64,000 nt of DNA from Marsupella aquatica (taxonomy: Eukaryota > Marchantiophyta). Numbering within the stretch: the stretch's first letter is position 1; every line of letters begins with the position of its first letter. Location of the stretch: NCBI GenBank assembly GCA_973895155.1, contig OZ316899.1, positions 1,674,001 through 1,738,000 on the forward strand, in the 5' to 3' direction. Made by a program: the position numbers and the translations under genes. Shown here one piece after another: positions 55,401 to 64,000 of the stretch. Below the pieces are notes generated by a model. That model made no database searches and had not been told where the DNA came from. It worked only from the letters and a program-made list of their open reading frames with translations.

Positions 55401-56270
55401 TCCCAAGTTGCAGCTGAACTCCACAGCATCCGATTAGAAGGCCAGACTAAACTCCCAAGTTGATGAGTGAGTAAGTGCACTCTGCGTCGCAACGATAAAC
55501 CCTTCGACAAACTACGCAAAGGAGCAGGAAAACCTCAACATTCGATAAGCTCTTCGCAAAGTTCTTTGTGAAACAGGGAATCCAATGAGCCGGGTGCTTC
55601 CGGCAGTTCCCGCCAATGACGAAGGCAAGGGCCGGGGGATTGAGGGGATGACATGTGGACGATGGAGATTGCATCCAAATGCGACTATGAACGGGAAACT
55701 TCAACGGTCCAAGTGAAGGGGTTCCTAGGGCCTTATTCCCCCCATAAAGGACTTAATTAAGTATGTGATGTCATTAGGGAGGGGAAAAGGACTTTGCACC
55801 ACCCATAACTATTTTTCTCCCCCAAAAGTGCAAAAATTACTAACACACCCTCTAGAGAAAAAACAATTCCAAGAAGCCCCTTTGGGCAATCCATCAGCCA
55901 TAAAGCATCTCAAATAATTGAAATGTGTGGCTAAGTTAACAGAAGGAGTTAATTGGCAGCCTAAATGATATTTGGCGGTACCTTAACGGAGTTGTGGGCG
56001 TAATTTAGCAAAAGACATAATCTGCAATTTGGGCCCCTTTTTTCTTAATTGAAATGATGGAAACTTGGTACGGAGCAGTACAATAAATCATCGAAATGAG
56101 AACTTACTCCAGAATATCTAACATAGATAGTGGAGTGTGTTTGGTATACTAAGAGACCAAAAGCTATTATGACTCTTTTGCCCTCATGACATATATGCAA
56201 TGGTATGACCCCCATTAAGTGAAGTCTGCCCATATAATGACAACAACATGGAAACAAAGTAACATAGACC
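52445..56270. other. Long region without a supported gene
   Basis: I see only short, compositionally random frames. A (CAG)-rich stretch lies at 54840-55000. The rest is unremarkable sequence with no recognisable protein or RNA gene on either strand. Confidence 0.5.
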
Positions 56271-56277
56271 AGATTAG

Positions 56278-56540
56278 GGTCCAGGGTTGAAGTGTACCCT
56301 ATCCCGCACCATGTGGAGTGGGTAGCATCCCTAATGGCGGGCTACAATCATAAATATTGCCAATCACCCCCAGGAGGCCCCAAAGAGTCATATTGTCCAT
56401 GGCATGCATGACTGCAATAGTGATATCATGAATGACTTATTTTTGTGTCATTTGAATGAATGACATCTCCCGGCACTCCCTAAATGACAAAAACCTTTAG
56501 TCACGCATAGTAATGACTCAAGATCCCTTACAAATGACCT
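56278..56540. repeat. ~260-bp repeat, copy 1 of 3
   Basis: Contains TACCCTATCCCGCACCATG, TAGCATCCCTAATGG and several GTCATTT/AATGAC motifs. Copies at 56925-57190 and 57236-57490 are in the same orientation. Confidence 0.8.
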
Positions 56541-56924
56541 CGGGAGGGTCACTATATGAAGGGTCATACATCACGTGCAACGGTTTAAGTCATTTATGAC
56601 CCCCCTAAGTCACTTTCTATAAAGTTGTACGGCACCAATCATGTGATGACACGTATGCATTTTGCAATTAAACAACCCTATATTTCCATAGAAGACTTAA
56701 CCATTTAAATGGCCCTATACTTCGTCGCACATGATATGCCACTTCCATGGAAGTGACCCCCCCGAGCAAATGACCAAATGGAAGTGGTTTGCACTCCTTT
56801 GGACAAATGACTCCAAAGTCATACAACTTGGGAGTGTTTTGCCCAAAGTTGGGTGATTCCCTTCCAAGGTGCAAAAATTTGGCTACAAAAAACCTTTAGG
56901 AGGAAAAGTGGCATAACTAGTGGC

Positions 56925-57190
56925 GCAAGGTTCGAGAGTACCCTATCCCGCACCATGTGGAGTGGATAGCATCCCTAATGGCTGGCTACGATCACAAATA
57001 TTGCCAATCAGCCCCCGAAGGCCCAAACAAGTCATATTACCCATGGCATGCATGACTACAACATTGACATCATGAATGACTGAGTTTTGTGTCATTTGCA
57101 CGAATGACATCTCTCGGCACTCCCAAAATGACAAAAACCCTTAGTCATGCGCACAAAGTTGGGTGATGCTCTTCCAAGGTGCAAAATGTG
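56925..57190. repeat. ~260-bp repeat, copy 2 of 3
   Basis: Same order of blocks as copy 1. It ends in a GTGATGCTCTTCCAAGGTGCA segment that also occurs near 56855. Confidence 0.8.
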
Positions 57191-57235
57191 TGTTTTAAAA
57201 AGCTTTTTGGAGGCCAAGTGGTATAACTAGTGGCC

Positions 57236-57490
57236 CAGGGTTGTCGAGTACCGTATCCCACACCATGTGGAGTGGGTAGCATCCCTAATGGCCAGCTGCG
57301 ATCACATATATTGCAAATAAGCCCCAAAGGCCCAAGGAGTCATATTGTCAATGGCATGCTTGACTGCCGCATTGACATCATCAATGACTCATATTTGTGT
57401 CATTTGCTTAAATGACACCCCTCGACACTCCACAAATGACAAAAACCTTTAGTCACATGCACAAATGACTCAAGATCCCTTGCAAATGAC
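57236..57490. repeat. ~260-bp repeat, copy 3 of 3
   Basis: Third copy, about 310 bp after the second. The repeated AATGAC motifs resemble the CACTA-1 subterminal DNA in style, so these may be termini of a non-autonomous CACTA element. Confidence 0.75.
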
Positions 57491-58013
57491 CAAATTAGAA
57501 TGATCTGCACCCCTTTCACAACTACATTTTTGCATTTCAGGACCAGGTTTAACCTAACCCAAGATGACGTTCCTTCCATTTACGACGGACTATACGTCGT
57601 TAAGCTTTGGACTGTTGTCGGATGTCGTCCGGAGTTCCGACGGGATCAGATAACGTCAACTTGTGTGACGTTAACTTTACGTCCTTTAAGACACGGTAAG
57701 TTACCTTGTATATCACGTTGTACCTTACATTACGTCTTACTAGACGTGGTAACTTACCTGTTCCCAAAAGACGTAAATGAGAACAATGTATAGGACGACA
57801 TTCTTAAGTTTAGGCGTTTGGAACGACGTATCTTCAGATGCGTCGTCATAGAATACCATATGTGCATCGGGAAAAACGACGTTAATTCCACATATCAGCG
57901 GAGGACAGATTGAACTATAGGCGGGAGGCTCACTATAGCCAACATTCCCAAGTGAAGACATCAAAGGTCCTCAGTGTAGAGAAGTTGAACCGTGGGAGGC
58001 AAAGTGTTCAGCT

Positions 58014-58575
58014 ATGGTGCGAAAGTTCTTTGCAAATGTGCATTGTTGTTTCCTCCCGCTTGGTGAGGAGGAGAAGATGGTTCGAGGGTTCTTTTGCCGT
58101 GGAGGGCTTGTTGACAAGCTATGTACCTCACAGACCGATTTCTTGATTGCAAATACGTGGAAACAGGTTGTGGAGCACTTCAATGACTATGCTGGCTTGA
58201 TCGAGCATTTCGTTGAAACCGTGCATTTCATCTCTACTCGGTGGGTAGAGTGCTCCATTCTTGCCAACAAACAGTTGGATCCAGGAGAGTTCTTGTTGCA
58301 TCCGAGCAATGATCGTGGTCTAGAAGATTTGCCCGAGGATGATGATGGTGAGGCCTACCCTCCCACCTTGTCTAAATGTGACCTGTCACCCACTGAACTT
58401 CAGATTTGCTATGTTTGATTACAAGGAAAGTTGTGTAGCCGAGGTGGAGGCTCAAAGGCTACAGGCCAGTGAAGCTGTTGTGCAGAAGAATTGGAATGCT
58501 AGCCAAAGGCGTGCTTTGTACAAGAAGAGGAAAGCGGACGAGGAGTACTACTGGTCTGGAGAAGGGACTCCTTAA
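58014..58575 (+). CDS. Unrecognised ORF inside the small element
   Basis: The frame 58014-58418 encodes 134 residues starting MVRKFFANVHCCFLPLG. It includes LIANTWKQVVEHFNDYAGL and an acidic end (LPEDDDGEAYPPTL). A second frame (58400-58575) continues with a helical, basic C-terminus (EAQRLQASEAVVQKNW, RALYKKRKADEEYYW). The two are probably one protein split by a frameshift near 58400, or two exons. I do not recognise the family. It is most likely a fragment of a host gene carried by the element. Confidence 0.4.
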
Positions 58576-58906
58576 TCAACATCAGTCTGGAGGGAGGGTG
58601 TAGAGGGATGACCATGACTCATGTAGGCTACATTTGCAGTAGAAAGGATGGTACAGCTAATGTGTATCTCTATTTGGTCTATGTGCAACAATAAACACAT
58701 CCATGAGTGCTATTTGTCGCAACAATTGTGTGGTTTGAATGTTGTATCTTTTTCCTGTGATTAACGTCGAAGAAAATTTAGTACGTTGACTAAACCATCG
58801 TATCTAATTATTAACGTCGTTCTACTCGAGGTAATATATTTTTGTCGCGCCATACATCGTTAAGAACATCATTTTCACCGTGTTACAACGTATAGAAGGA
58901 TGTTAA

Positions 58907-58929
58907 TAAACCCTAAACCCTAAACCCTT
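58907..58929. repeat. Interstitial telomere-like repeat
   Basis: About three CCCTAAA units in a row. A two-unit match also occurs near 36370. These are too short to mark a chromosome end. Confidence 0.7.
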
Positions 58930-59494
58930 ATAACATCGGCTGATGGTTCGGTACACGACGTTAACTACCATTACATCAAATTTGCGTAGCTATAAACGAC
59001 GTTAGAGAATTTGGTATCGACGTAAATTGTTTCGGACGACGTTAATGATAGTTATCCCTTGTAGCAAAAGGCTGAGGGATCATGTCCATAAATGTATGGT
59101 TATTACTTGTTTCTTTACCAAGTGATTAACAAGCCCATCCCACTCTGCAAATTGACAGATGCCTAGGCCATGAAATATGTCTGTTTATATGCGAACCGTG
59201 ACAACAGTCAATACAAATGGGGATAGTGAGTCTATCATGTCAATCCTCATCGTCTGCGATAGCTGATGGCATGAAGCCTTTCCTGCGGCGTGGAAAGATG
59301 GGAATCACAATGGACCATCCTCCCATGGTGTGCATCGGAACCATAAATTAATGCATTGATCCACTTGGCTAGGAAAAACTATAGTGTCACTAAACTCAGT
59401 CCCGCTTGGTGCAACACGGGTCGTGTCCACACGATAAAATCCACACTCATCCTTCACCATGGTAGCTCTTGCTGGAGGTGACATGATGGACTTG

Positions 59495-60335
59495 TCACCT
59501 CACCTCTAACACCGTGGTGGTAAACGAGCCAAAATTAACATCCAAAATATCCAAGACAATGCCACAATAAGGAACCTCAACATCACCTACATCGGTCACC
59601 ATATATACTCCAGAGTTACAAGTACTCTTCTTCATATGGTCCGTCCTCCAAGTCCAAAAGTGGTGCCCTGACTCATACATGTGAGTATGACTCATAGCCC
59701 ACATCGAAGGCCCCCTAATGATGTTTTGTACATCAATGGGAATGAATGTAGGGCCATGCACTACAAGGAGCCCCTCCATGCGCTCCAAGGCCCATATGCA
59801 AAATGATGCATGAACACAGTCTCGTGCTGCCCCTATCCGCTGCTGCTCCACCCATGCCCTGCAAGTACTGGGTCACATATACATTGGATCCCAATTTGTG
59901 CCAACCACCTTGAATGTACATTTCAAATCTAAGTAGGACTCAACATGAAGGATTACGTCCCTACCTATACAACTCTCGCCAATCTGACATCTCGGTGCGG
60001 TTCTCCAACACATAATTGTGGATCTGTTGGCGAAAAATGTCATCATGTAATGATTGCTTCTTTGACGCGCCCATCACTCGCAACCCACCATTGTCATCAT
60101 CTTGTGCCTCTTCCCAAGTTGTGGGAGCTTGTGTGTCCAAACTCCCTATCACCCCGCTTGAGTAGAACAGGCACTCCGACATAATATACCCTGTTGCCAT
60201 ACTTCCCTCTGGTCGAGCGGGTTGGTGCACCCAAGACTTTAGCACTTTCATGAACCGCTCTACCGAATACATCCACTGCGCATGCACTGGACCAGCAATG
60301 GCTACCTCATCCACCAGATGACATAGCAAATGCAA
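59495..60335 (-). pseudogene. CACTA-2 transposase, DUF4218 end and DUF4216-like region
   Basis: Block 60335-59961 has HLLCHLVDEVAIAGPVHAQW, MYSVERFMKVLKSWV and RPEGSMATGYI, the DUF4218 signature. Block 59851-59495 continues on the minus strand with FCIWALERMEGLL and WRTDHMKKSTCNSG, and resembles the DUF4216 region weakly. They follow the TNP2 blocks at 60638-62347 in the expected order. Relative to CACTA-1 the sequences are clearly diverged, so this is a separate family. Confidence 0.72.
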
Positions 60336-60637
60336 CTACATGTCAAAAATACATGGGGGAAACACCTTCTCCATATTGCACATAACATGGGCAGACTGTT
60401 CCCTCATCTTGGGAATCTCACTCTCCTTTATTTCCTTGGCGCATACCCACCTGTAAGGGGTACTCAAGATTTTGTCAAATTATTAGTATGATAAACATAT
60501 GCAATGATCATATCATAAATATATGCCAACAAGACTATGCTAACCTGAAAAATGGAGCACAACTCATATACTGTATGTCGGAGTAGGCGTCGCTCTCTAG
60601 AATCATCACAACAATGCAAGACAGCAGGTAACACATG

Positions 60638-62347
60638 CTAAATCAACTTGTGATAATCGTGAGACTTCAAGCCGATTGGGGGTATGTGGTCTTCCCTTGT
60701 AGTGCACGCACGGAAGCCGGCTCCGTAATGGCTAGGGAATTTCATTTCACATATCATCCCGTTCATCTCCTTCAAAATCTGTTTTGGCAAAACCCAAGGA
60801 GCAGGTGGCTTCTCCCCATCTCGAGTTATCCAACAACTCTTGACCACTCCAACCTGCTTTGCATCCTCTCGGACCCCACAAGTATCATTCATCCCATAAA
60901 TGTGCTTCACCAGGTTCTTGGCAACATTTACTTCAATATGCATGGGGTCCAACAACCATTGGATGTGGAGCCTCTACAAGATGAAGAACCAGGTTGTGCT
61001 AGTGAGAAACTCATAAATAGAATACTACAAGTCACTAACTTAAAATAGGTCCAATCTGATTTTACTTACCCTCCAATAAGGCAAGTCCCACAAAGCTGAG
61101 CGACGATTGACACCATAGTGCTTAGGTTGAAGTAACTTTGCCTCCACTTTCTCCGCCATTTGAATTTGACCCTCAGCTGAAGGCCCATTGGGACATGGCC
61201 TAAACTCAGTCTCATCCCAATGTGTGGTGTTATGTCGCAATATATCGTCCATTGGCAAACGAACCCTACTGCCCTCATATGTGGTTTTGTGCAGACGCTT
61301 GGAGTATCTCCCATGCAACTCAGGACCACATGAAGGGCAAGCTGAATAACCGGCCACCTTCAAGCCAGATATTGTGCCCATACTTGTCAATGACATTTAA
61401 AACATTCAGGCCAAAATCCATTGTCACATGCAATAGAACCATGCACAATGTATGTCTCAATTATTTCTATGACTGAGAATTACCTGGACCATCCGTGGTG
61501 CAATGGGTGATCAATAAGTTACGTCTTTAGAAAGGACGTACGTGTGCGTACATCGGAAATGACGAGGAAAATGGGCAAAACTACGTTCTAACAAACGTAA
61601 CACCGCCAGGAGGAGGAGGACATCACCTTCTCTGGGATATTTTTGCCGATGGTATCCGGTTGGTACCGTGGAAGCTTACATTGTGCCTTTGGGCACTCTG
61701 TATGCTCAGAGTATGTCCCTCTGTACAGGATGCAACCACTTGGACACGTGTGGATAGTCTCTAAAGCCAATCCAATTGAGGTTAACAACTTCTTAGCTTC
61801 CCTCACACACCCAGGGAGAGTGTTTGGTTGGGGCAAGAGTTTTTTGTGGAATAGTTGGAATAGTGCATTTGTATGGACATCTGAAGTGTTGAAAACTCCC
61901 TGCAAATTCAACATCAACAAAGTGGCACCCAACCTGCATTTGTGAAACCAGGGAATTGTATGCAATTAGTTTGAGGTATGACATTGGGTGTGGTAAGTAA
62001 TGGTCGACACATGATACTATTCAATCATGAGACTTACCGTGATGATGGAGAATCCAGGAAGAGTGGAGTTCTGGCTTCCATTTCCAACTGGTCCCAATCT
62101 TCCTGGTCTACTTCCATGGTAGGCCTCTCGCCCTGAGGTGCATGTGGTCCAAAGTGAACGTCCACAAGGTGGGCAAAAGCTTCCTCTTCAAGAATGGGTG
62201 CATCCCCCTCATCTCCATTGTCCTCATCAAAGTCTCCATCATATGCATCATGGTACTCCTCATGGTCACTATCCCCTCAACATCTTCCTCATCAGAAAAG
62301 TGCAGAGTGGCCCGTAGGTGAAAGTCATGCGCTGACATCGTCATCAT
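60638..62347 (-). pseudogene. CACTA-2 transposase, N-terminal and TNP2 core
   Basis: It starts at an ATG near 62341. The first exon gives an acidic region and MEARTPLFLDSPSS, with a frameshift at a GGGG run near 62270. After an intron, block 61965-61588 has LPGCVREAKKLLTSIGLALE and CPSGCILYRG. Block 61396-61040 has SACPSCGPELHGRYSKRLHK, LPMDDILRHNT and WDLPYWRV. Block 60955-60638 has DPMHIEVNVAKNLVKHIYG and LKSHDYHKLI. This is the standard order of the CACTA DDE transposase. Several blocks lie in different frames, and splicing accounts for only part of this. Confidence 0.85.
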
Positions 62348-62499
62348 GGATGGGTGAGGTGTAGGGGTAACGTATGCACCATCCTACAATTGTTAAAATC
62401 ATTATTTAATACAATATTATAATCGAACAAATAATAAAATATGATTTAATGCAATATGCAACAATGGGTCCATATATTCTGAATGTATCATGTCCATCC

Positions 62500-63441
62500 T
62501 CAATGCCAATCATAATCTACAAAAATCTCTTCCCCTGCTTGAATGGTGCGGCTAGCATGGGTCAAGATGTAATGAGTACAAGCCTGTGGCAAACGAGGGT
62601 GGGTCTGGTCATGGTACTCGTGCCACTCAACGTTTGGCCTAAAACCTAAACGCCGACAACCCACAGTGCTATTGATGTAACCTGCCAAGTTTCCAGTGCG
62701 GGGTAGATAACCATCCATCTGAGCATACCTAGGGTCTAGCTTGACAGACATTCCATATCGACCAAAGGTCGGACATTGTCGAGACAAGATGCGCCATTGC
62801 TGTGCAAAATACTTTGGCCCATAGAATGGAAAGAGCTGAGGCAAGTCCTCGGGCTGACAACCATCAGGGACCACAATATCTACAAGTGCAAATAATCCTA
62901 ATCCTATGTTGGGGCCCAATGTGGAGGGAAGGAGGACCCAAGGGCGGCCCCAGACTATGATAGGTTCCCTGATTGGAAGGTCCAATGGGAGCCCAAATTG
63001 GGTAGGAAATGAGTCCTTTATGATGTCCAAGGCTCTCCCACGTAACTCTCTCGGTTCCCAGGCACTAGATGCATCAAGAAAAGGGCAACGGGGTGGCCTC
63101 ATCCTAGGCGGACGAGACTCCAACGACCGTGGTCTAGTACTGACCACTACTCCCCTCTCAATAGGGTGCACCCGTGCCACCCTCACCCTATCAAATACAC
63201 GGTCTATTGCCCGTAAGGTGGCATCTAGTGCCGATGGGGGGACCAGTGCAGAGAGCACTCGACGTGCAACCTCTCTCATGCGGTCCTTAGGGGGAGACCG
63301 TACAATAAGAATCTGTTCCACATGTATGCAACAAAATTTCAGAAAGAGAGAAACATGAACATTGCTCAAGAAGCCAACCTACCCCAACCTAGTAAAAGTT
63401 AAAGTTACTCAAAATGGTTGTGCAAAAGGATAAAACTTACC
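62500..63441 (-). CDS. SET-domain protein upstream of the CACTA-2 transposase
   Basis: Exon 63312-62500 is preceded by a 128-bp intron (63440-63313, GTAAGT..CAG) and an upstream exon (GIHGCYVPPTPE) ending at 63441. The C-terminal half has SET-domain features: NIGLGLFALVDIVV (N-terminal SET motif), GYINSTVG..RPNVEW (the N/H SET-C motif region), then HASRTIQAGEEIFVDYDW (the catalytic-tyrosine motif). SET proteins transfer methyl groups to lysines, usually on histones. No pre-SET or post-SET cysteines are seen after the stop. The gene ends about 150 bp before the transposase start on the same strand, so it is probably carried by the element. The substrate cannot be inferred. Confidence 0.7.
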
Positions 63442-63539
63442 TCTGGTGTCGGTGGAACATAACAACCGTGGATCCCTAAGTGGCTAACGATGGTAGTGCT
63501 CTCGTGAGATACAACACCCTTGCATCATCTACAAGGGCA

Positions 63540-63998
63540 AGGCATCTTGCGGACTGGTCCAATACCATGAAGAGTAGCCATGGCCGCTCCAAACCCCTCC
63601 TCCACTGGCAAAGGTGAGTTGTATGCCTGGGGCTCACGTGATCGCCGACGACGGTGTGACCAATGATGGCGGCTCCTCTCTCCTTTCGTCCTCATGACTG
63701 GGACGATGATGACCTTGAGATCCACTAGTCGTCCTCCGGGGCAATGACTCACGACCCCTGCTCTCTGGTGAATAATCCCTCCTCTATGGCGAATAATCCC
63801 TCCTATCCAGTGAGTCATCCCTCCACCTATCCGGCGTATAGTCCCTCCTCCTAACCAGTGAATGATCCCTCCTCCTATCCGGCAAATAGTCTCTACCCCT
63901 ATCACGATGCCGGTATCTGGAGCCAAGACTCGTATCCCCATCATCTCTCTCATCAGACAGAGAGTCCGATGCATAGATCACCATGCCCTGCAACAAAT
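63540..63998 (-). pseudogene. Arg/Asp-rich repeat protein, upstream part of the SET gene or a separate gene
   Basis: From the window edge to about 63540 the minus strand encodes DSLSDERDDGDTSLGS and then degenerate repeats of the type RRRDYTPDRWRDDSLD, broken by TAG at 63784-63786, and then a Ser/Pro-rich stretch. RD/RS-type repeats occur in nuclear RNA-associated proteins. Its end lies directly before the first SET exon, so it may be the N-terminus of the same protein. The junction could not be resolved and the start is outside the window. Confidence 0.4.
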
Positions 63999-64000
63999 TA

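Larger units (their letters stand above)
57540..59075. mobile_element. Small element with ACGTT-rich ends and an internal ORF
   Basis: Both flanks (57550-57900 and 58760-59060) are dense in ACGACGTTAA and TTAACGTCGT type motifs in both orientations, while the centre (57910-58620) is coding-like. The right end reads CCCTTGTAGC, the inverse of a CTACAAGGG start. The left end was not fixed. Subterminal motif clusters around a captured gene fragment suggest a Pack-type CACTA element. Confidence 0.45.

Noticed and set aside
56905-56925. Right terminus of CACTA-1 at AACTAGTGGC
   Set aside because: The sequence is part of a repeat spacer, lacks the inverted CACTAGTGGAAAA end and has no matching target duplication.
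58907-58929. Chromosome end or telomere
   Set aside because: Only about three CCCTAAA units occur, embedded in transposon sequence with genes on both sides.

Overview
The window looks like heterochromatic nuclear DNA of a streptophyte (a land plant or a charophyte alga). The evidence is TTTAGGG-type telomere motifs, GTAAGT..AG introns of about 90-130 bp, Ty1/copia, Ty3/gypsy and plant LINE families, CACTA transposons with DUF4216/DUF4218-type domains, and an EDM2-like PHD protein fragment. I cannot name the species. No intact single-copy housekeeping gene was recognised. Almost all coding sequence belongs to mobile elements, most of it lightly broken by stops or frameshifts.

Layout, left to right. 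1-591: 5' end of a LINE ORF1 on the minus strand, running off the left edge (LINE-A). 2039-6998: Ty3/gypsy element 1, minus. 7170-8200: LTR-like sequence. 8213-9553: retroelement gag with a coiled coil, minus. 9550-10157: two 136-140 bp direct repeats. 10158-17441: Ty3/gypsy element 2, minus, with the order gag, protease, a DNMT3/DRM-like cytosine-5 DNA methyltransferase, RT/RNase H, integrase, PHD finger. 18532: left end of a CACTA transposon (CACTA-1). It is split at 19354 by a 23-kb Ty1/copia unit with 131-bp LTRs and the target duplication AAGTC. CACTA-1 resumes at 42508 with its genes on the minus strand up to about 48.9 kb.

The copia unit holds two further insertions. LINE-B (19625-26946) has a 16-bp target duplication. 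A 9,874-bp terminal-inverted-repeat DNA transposon (31383-41256, here called the ParB-MTase element) sits inside the copia gag gene with the duplication ATGGT; removing it with one duplication copy restores the gag frame exactly. It carries two divergent spliced genes: a ParB-like domain joined to an amino-DNA-methyltransferase-like domain (minus), and a MULE-like transposase with a SWIM zinc finger (plus). Palindromes with core AGCGANNTCGCT are scattered through its non-coding DNA.

48.9-51 kb is LTR-like and satellite DNA. 51.2-52.3 kb is an EDM2-like PHD gene fragment. 52.4-59.1 kb is repeat-rich, with a three-copy 260-bp repeat and a small element carrying an unrecognised ORF. 59.5-64 kb is a second CACTA transposon (CACTA-2, minus) with a spliced SET-domain gene directly upstream of its transposase.

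The common thread is that several unrelated mobile lineages carry or adjoin DNA-methylation or chromatin genes: C5-methyltransferase plus PHD in gypsy-2, ParB plus amino-methyltransferase in the TIR element, SET beside CACTA-2 and EDM2-like PHD beside CACTA-1. The ParB-MTase element with its palindromes is the best candidate for an undescribed system.
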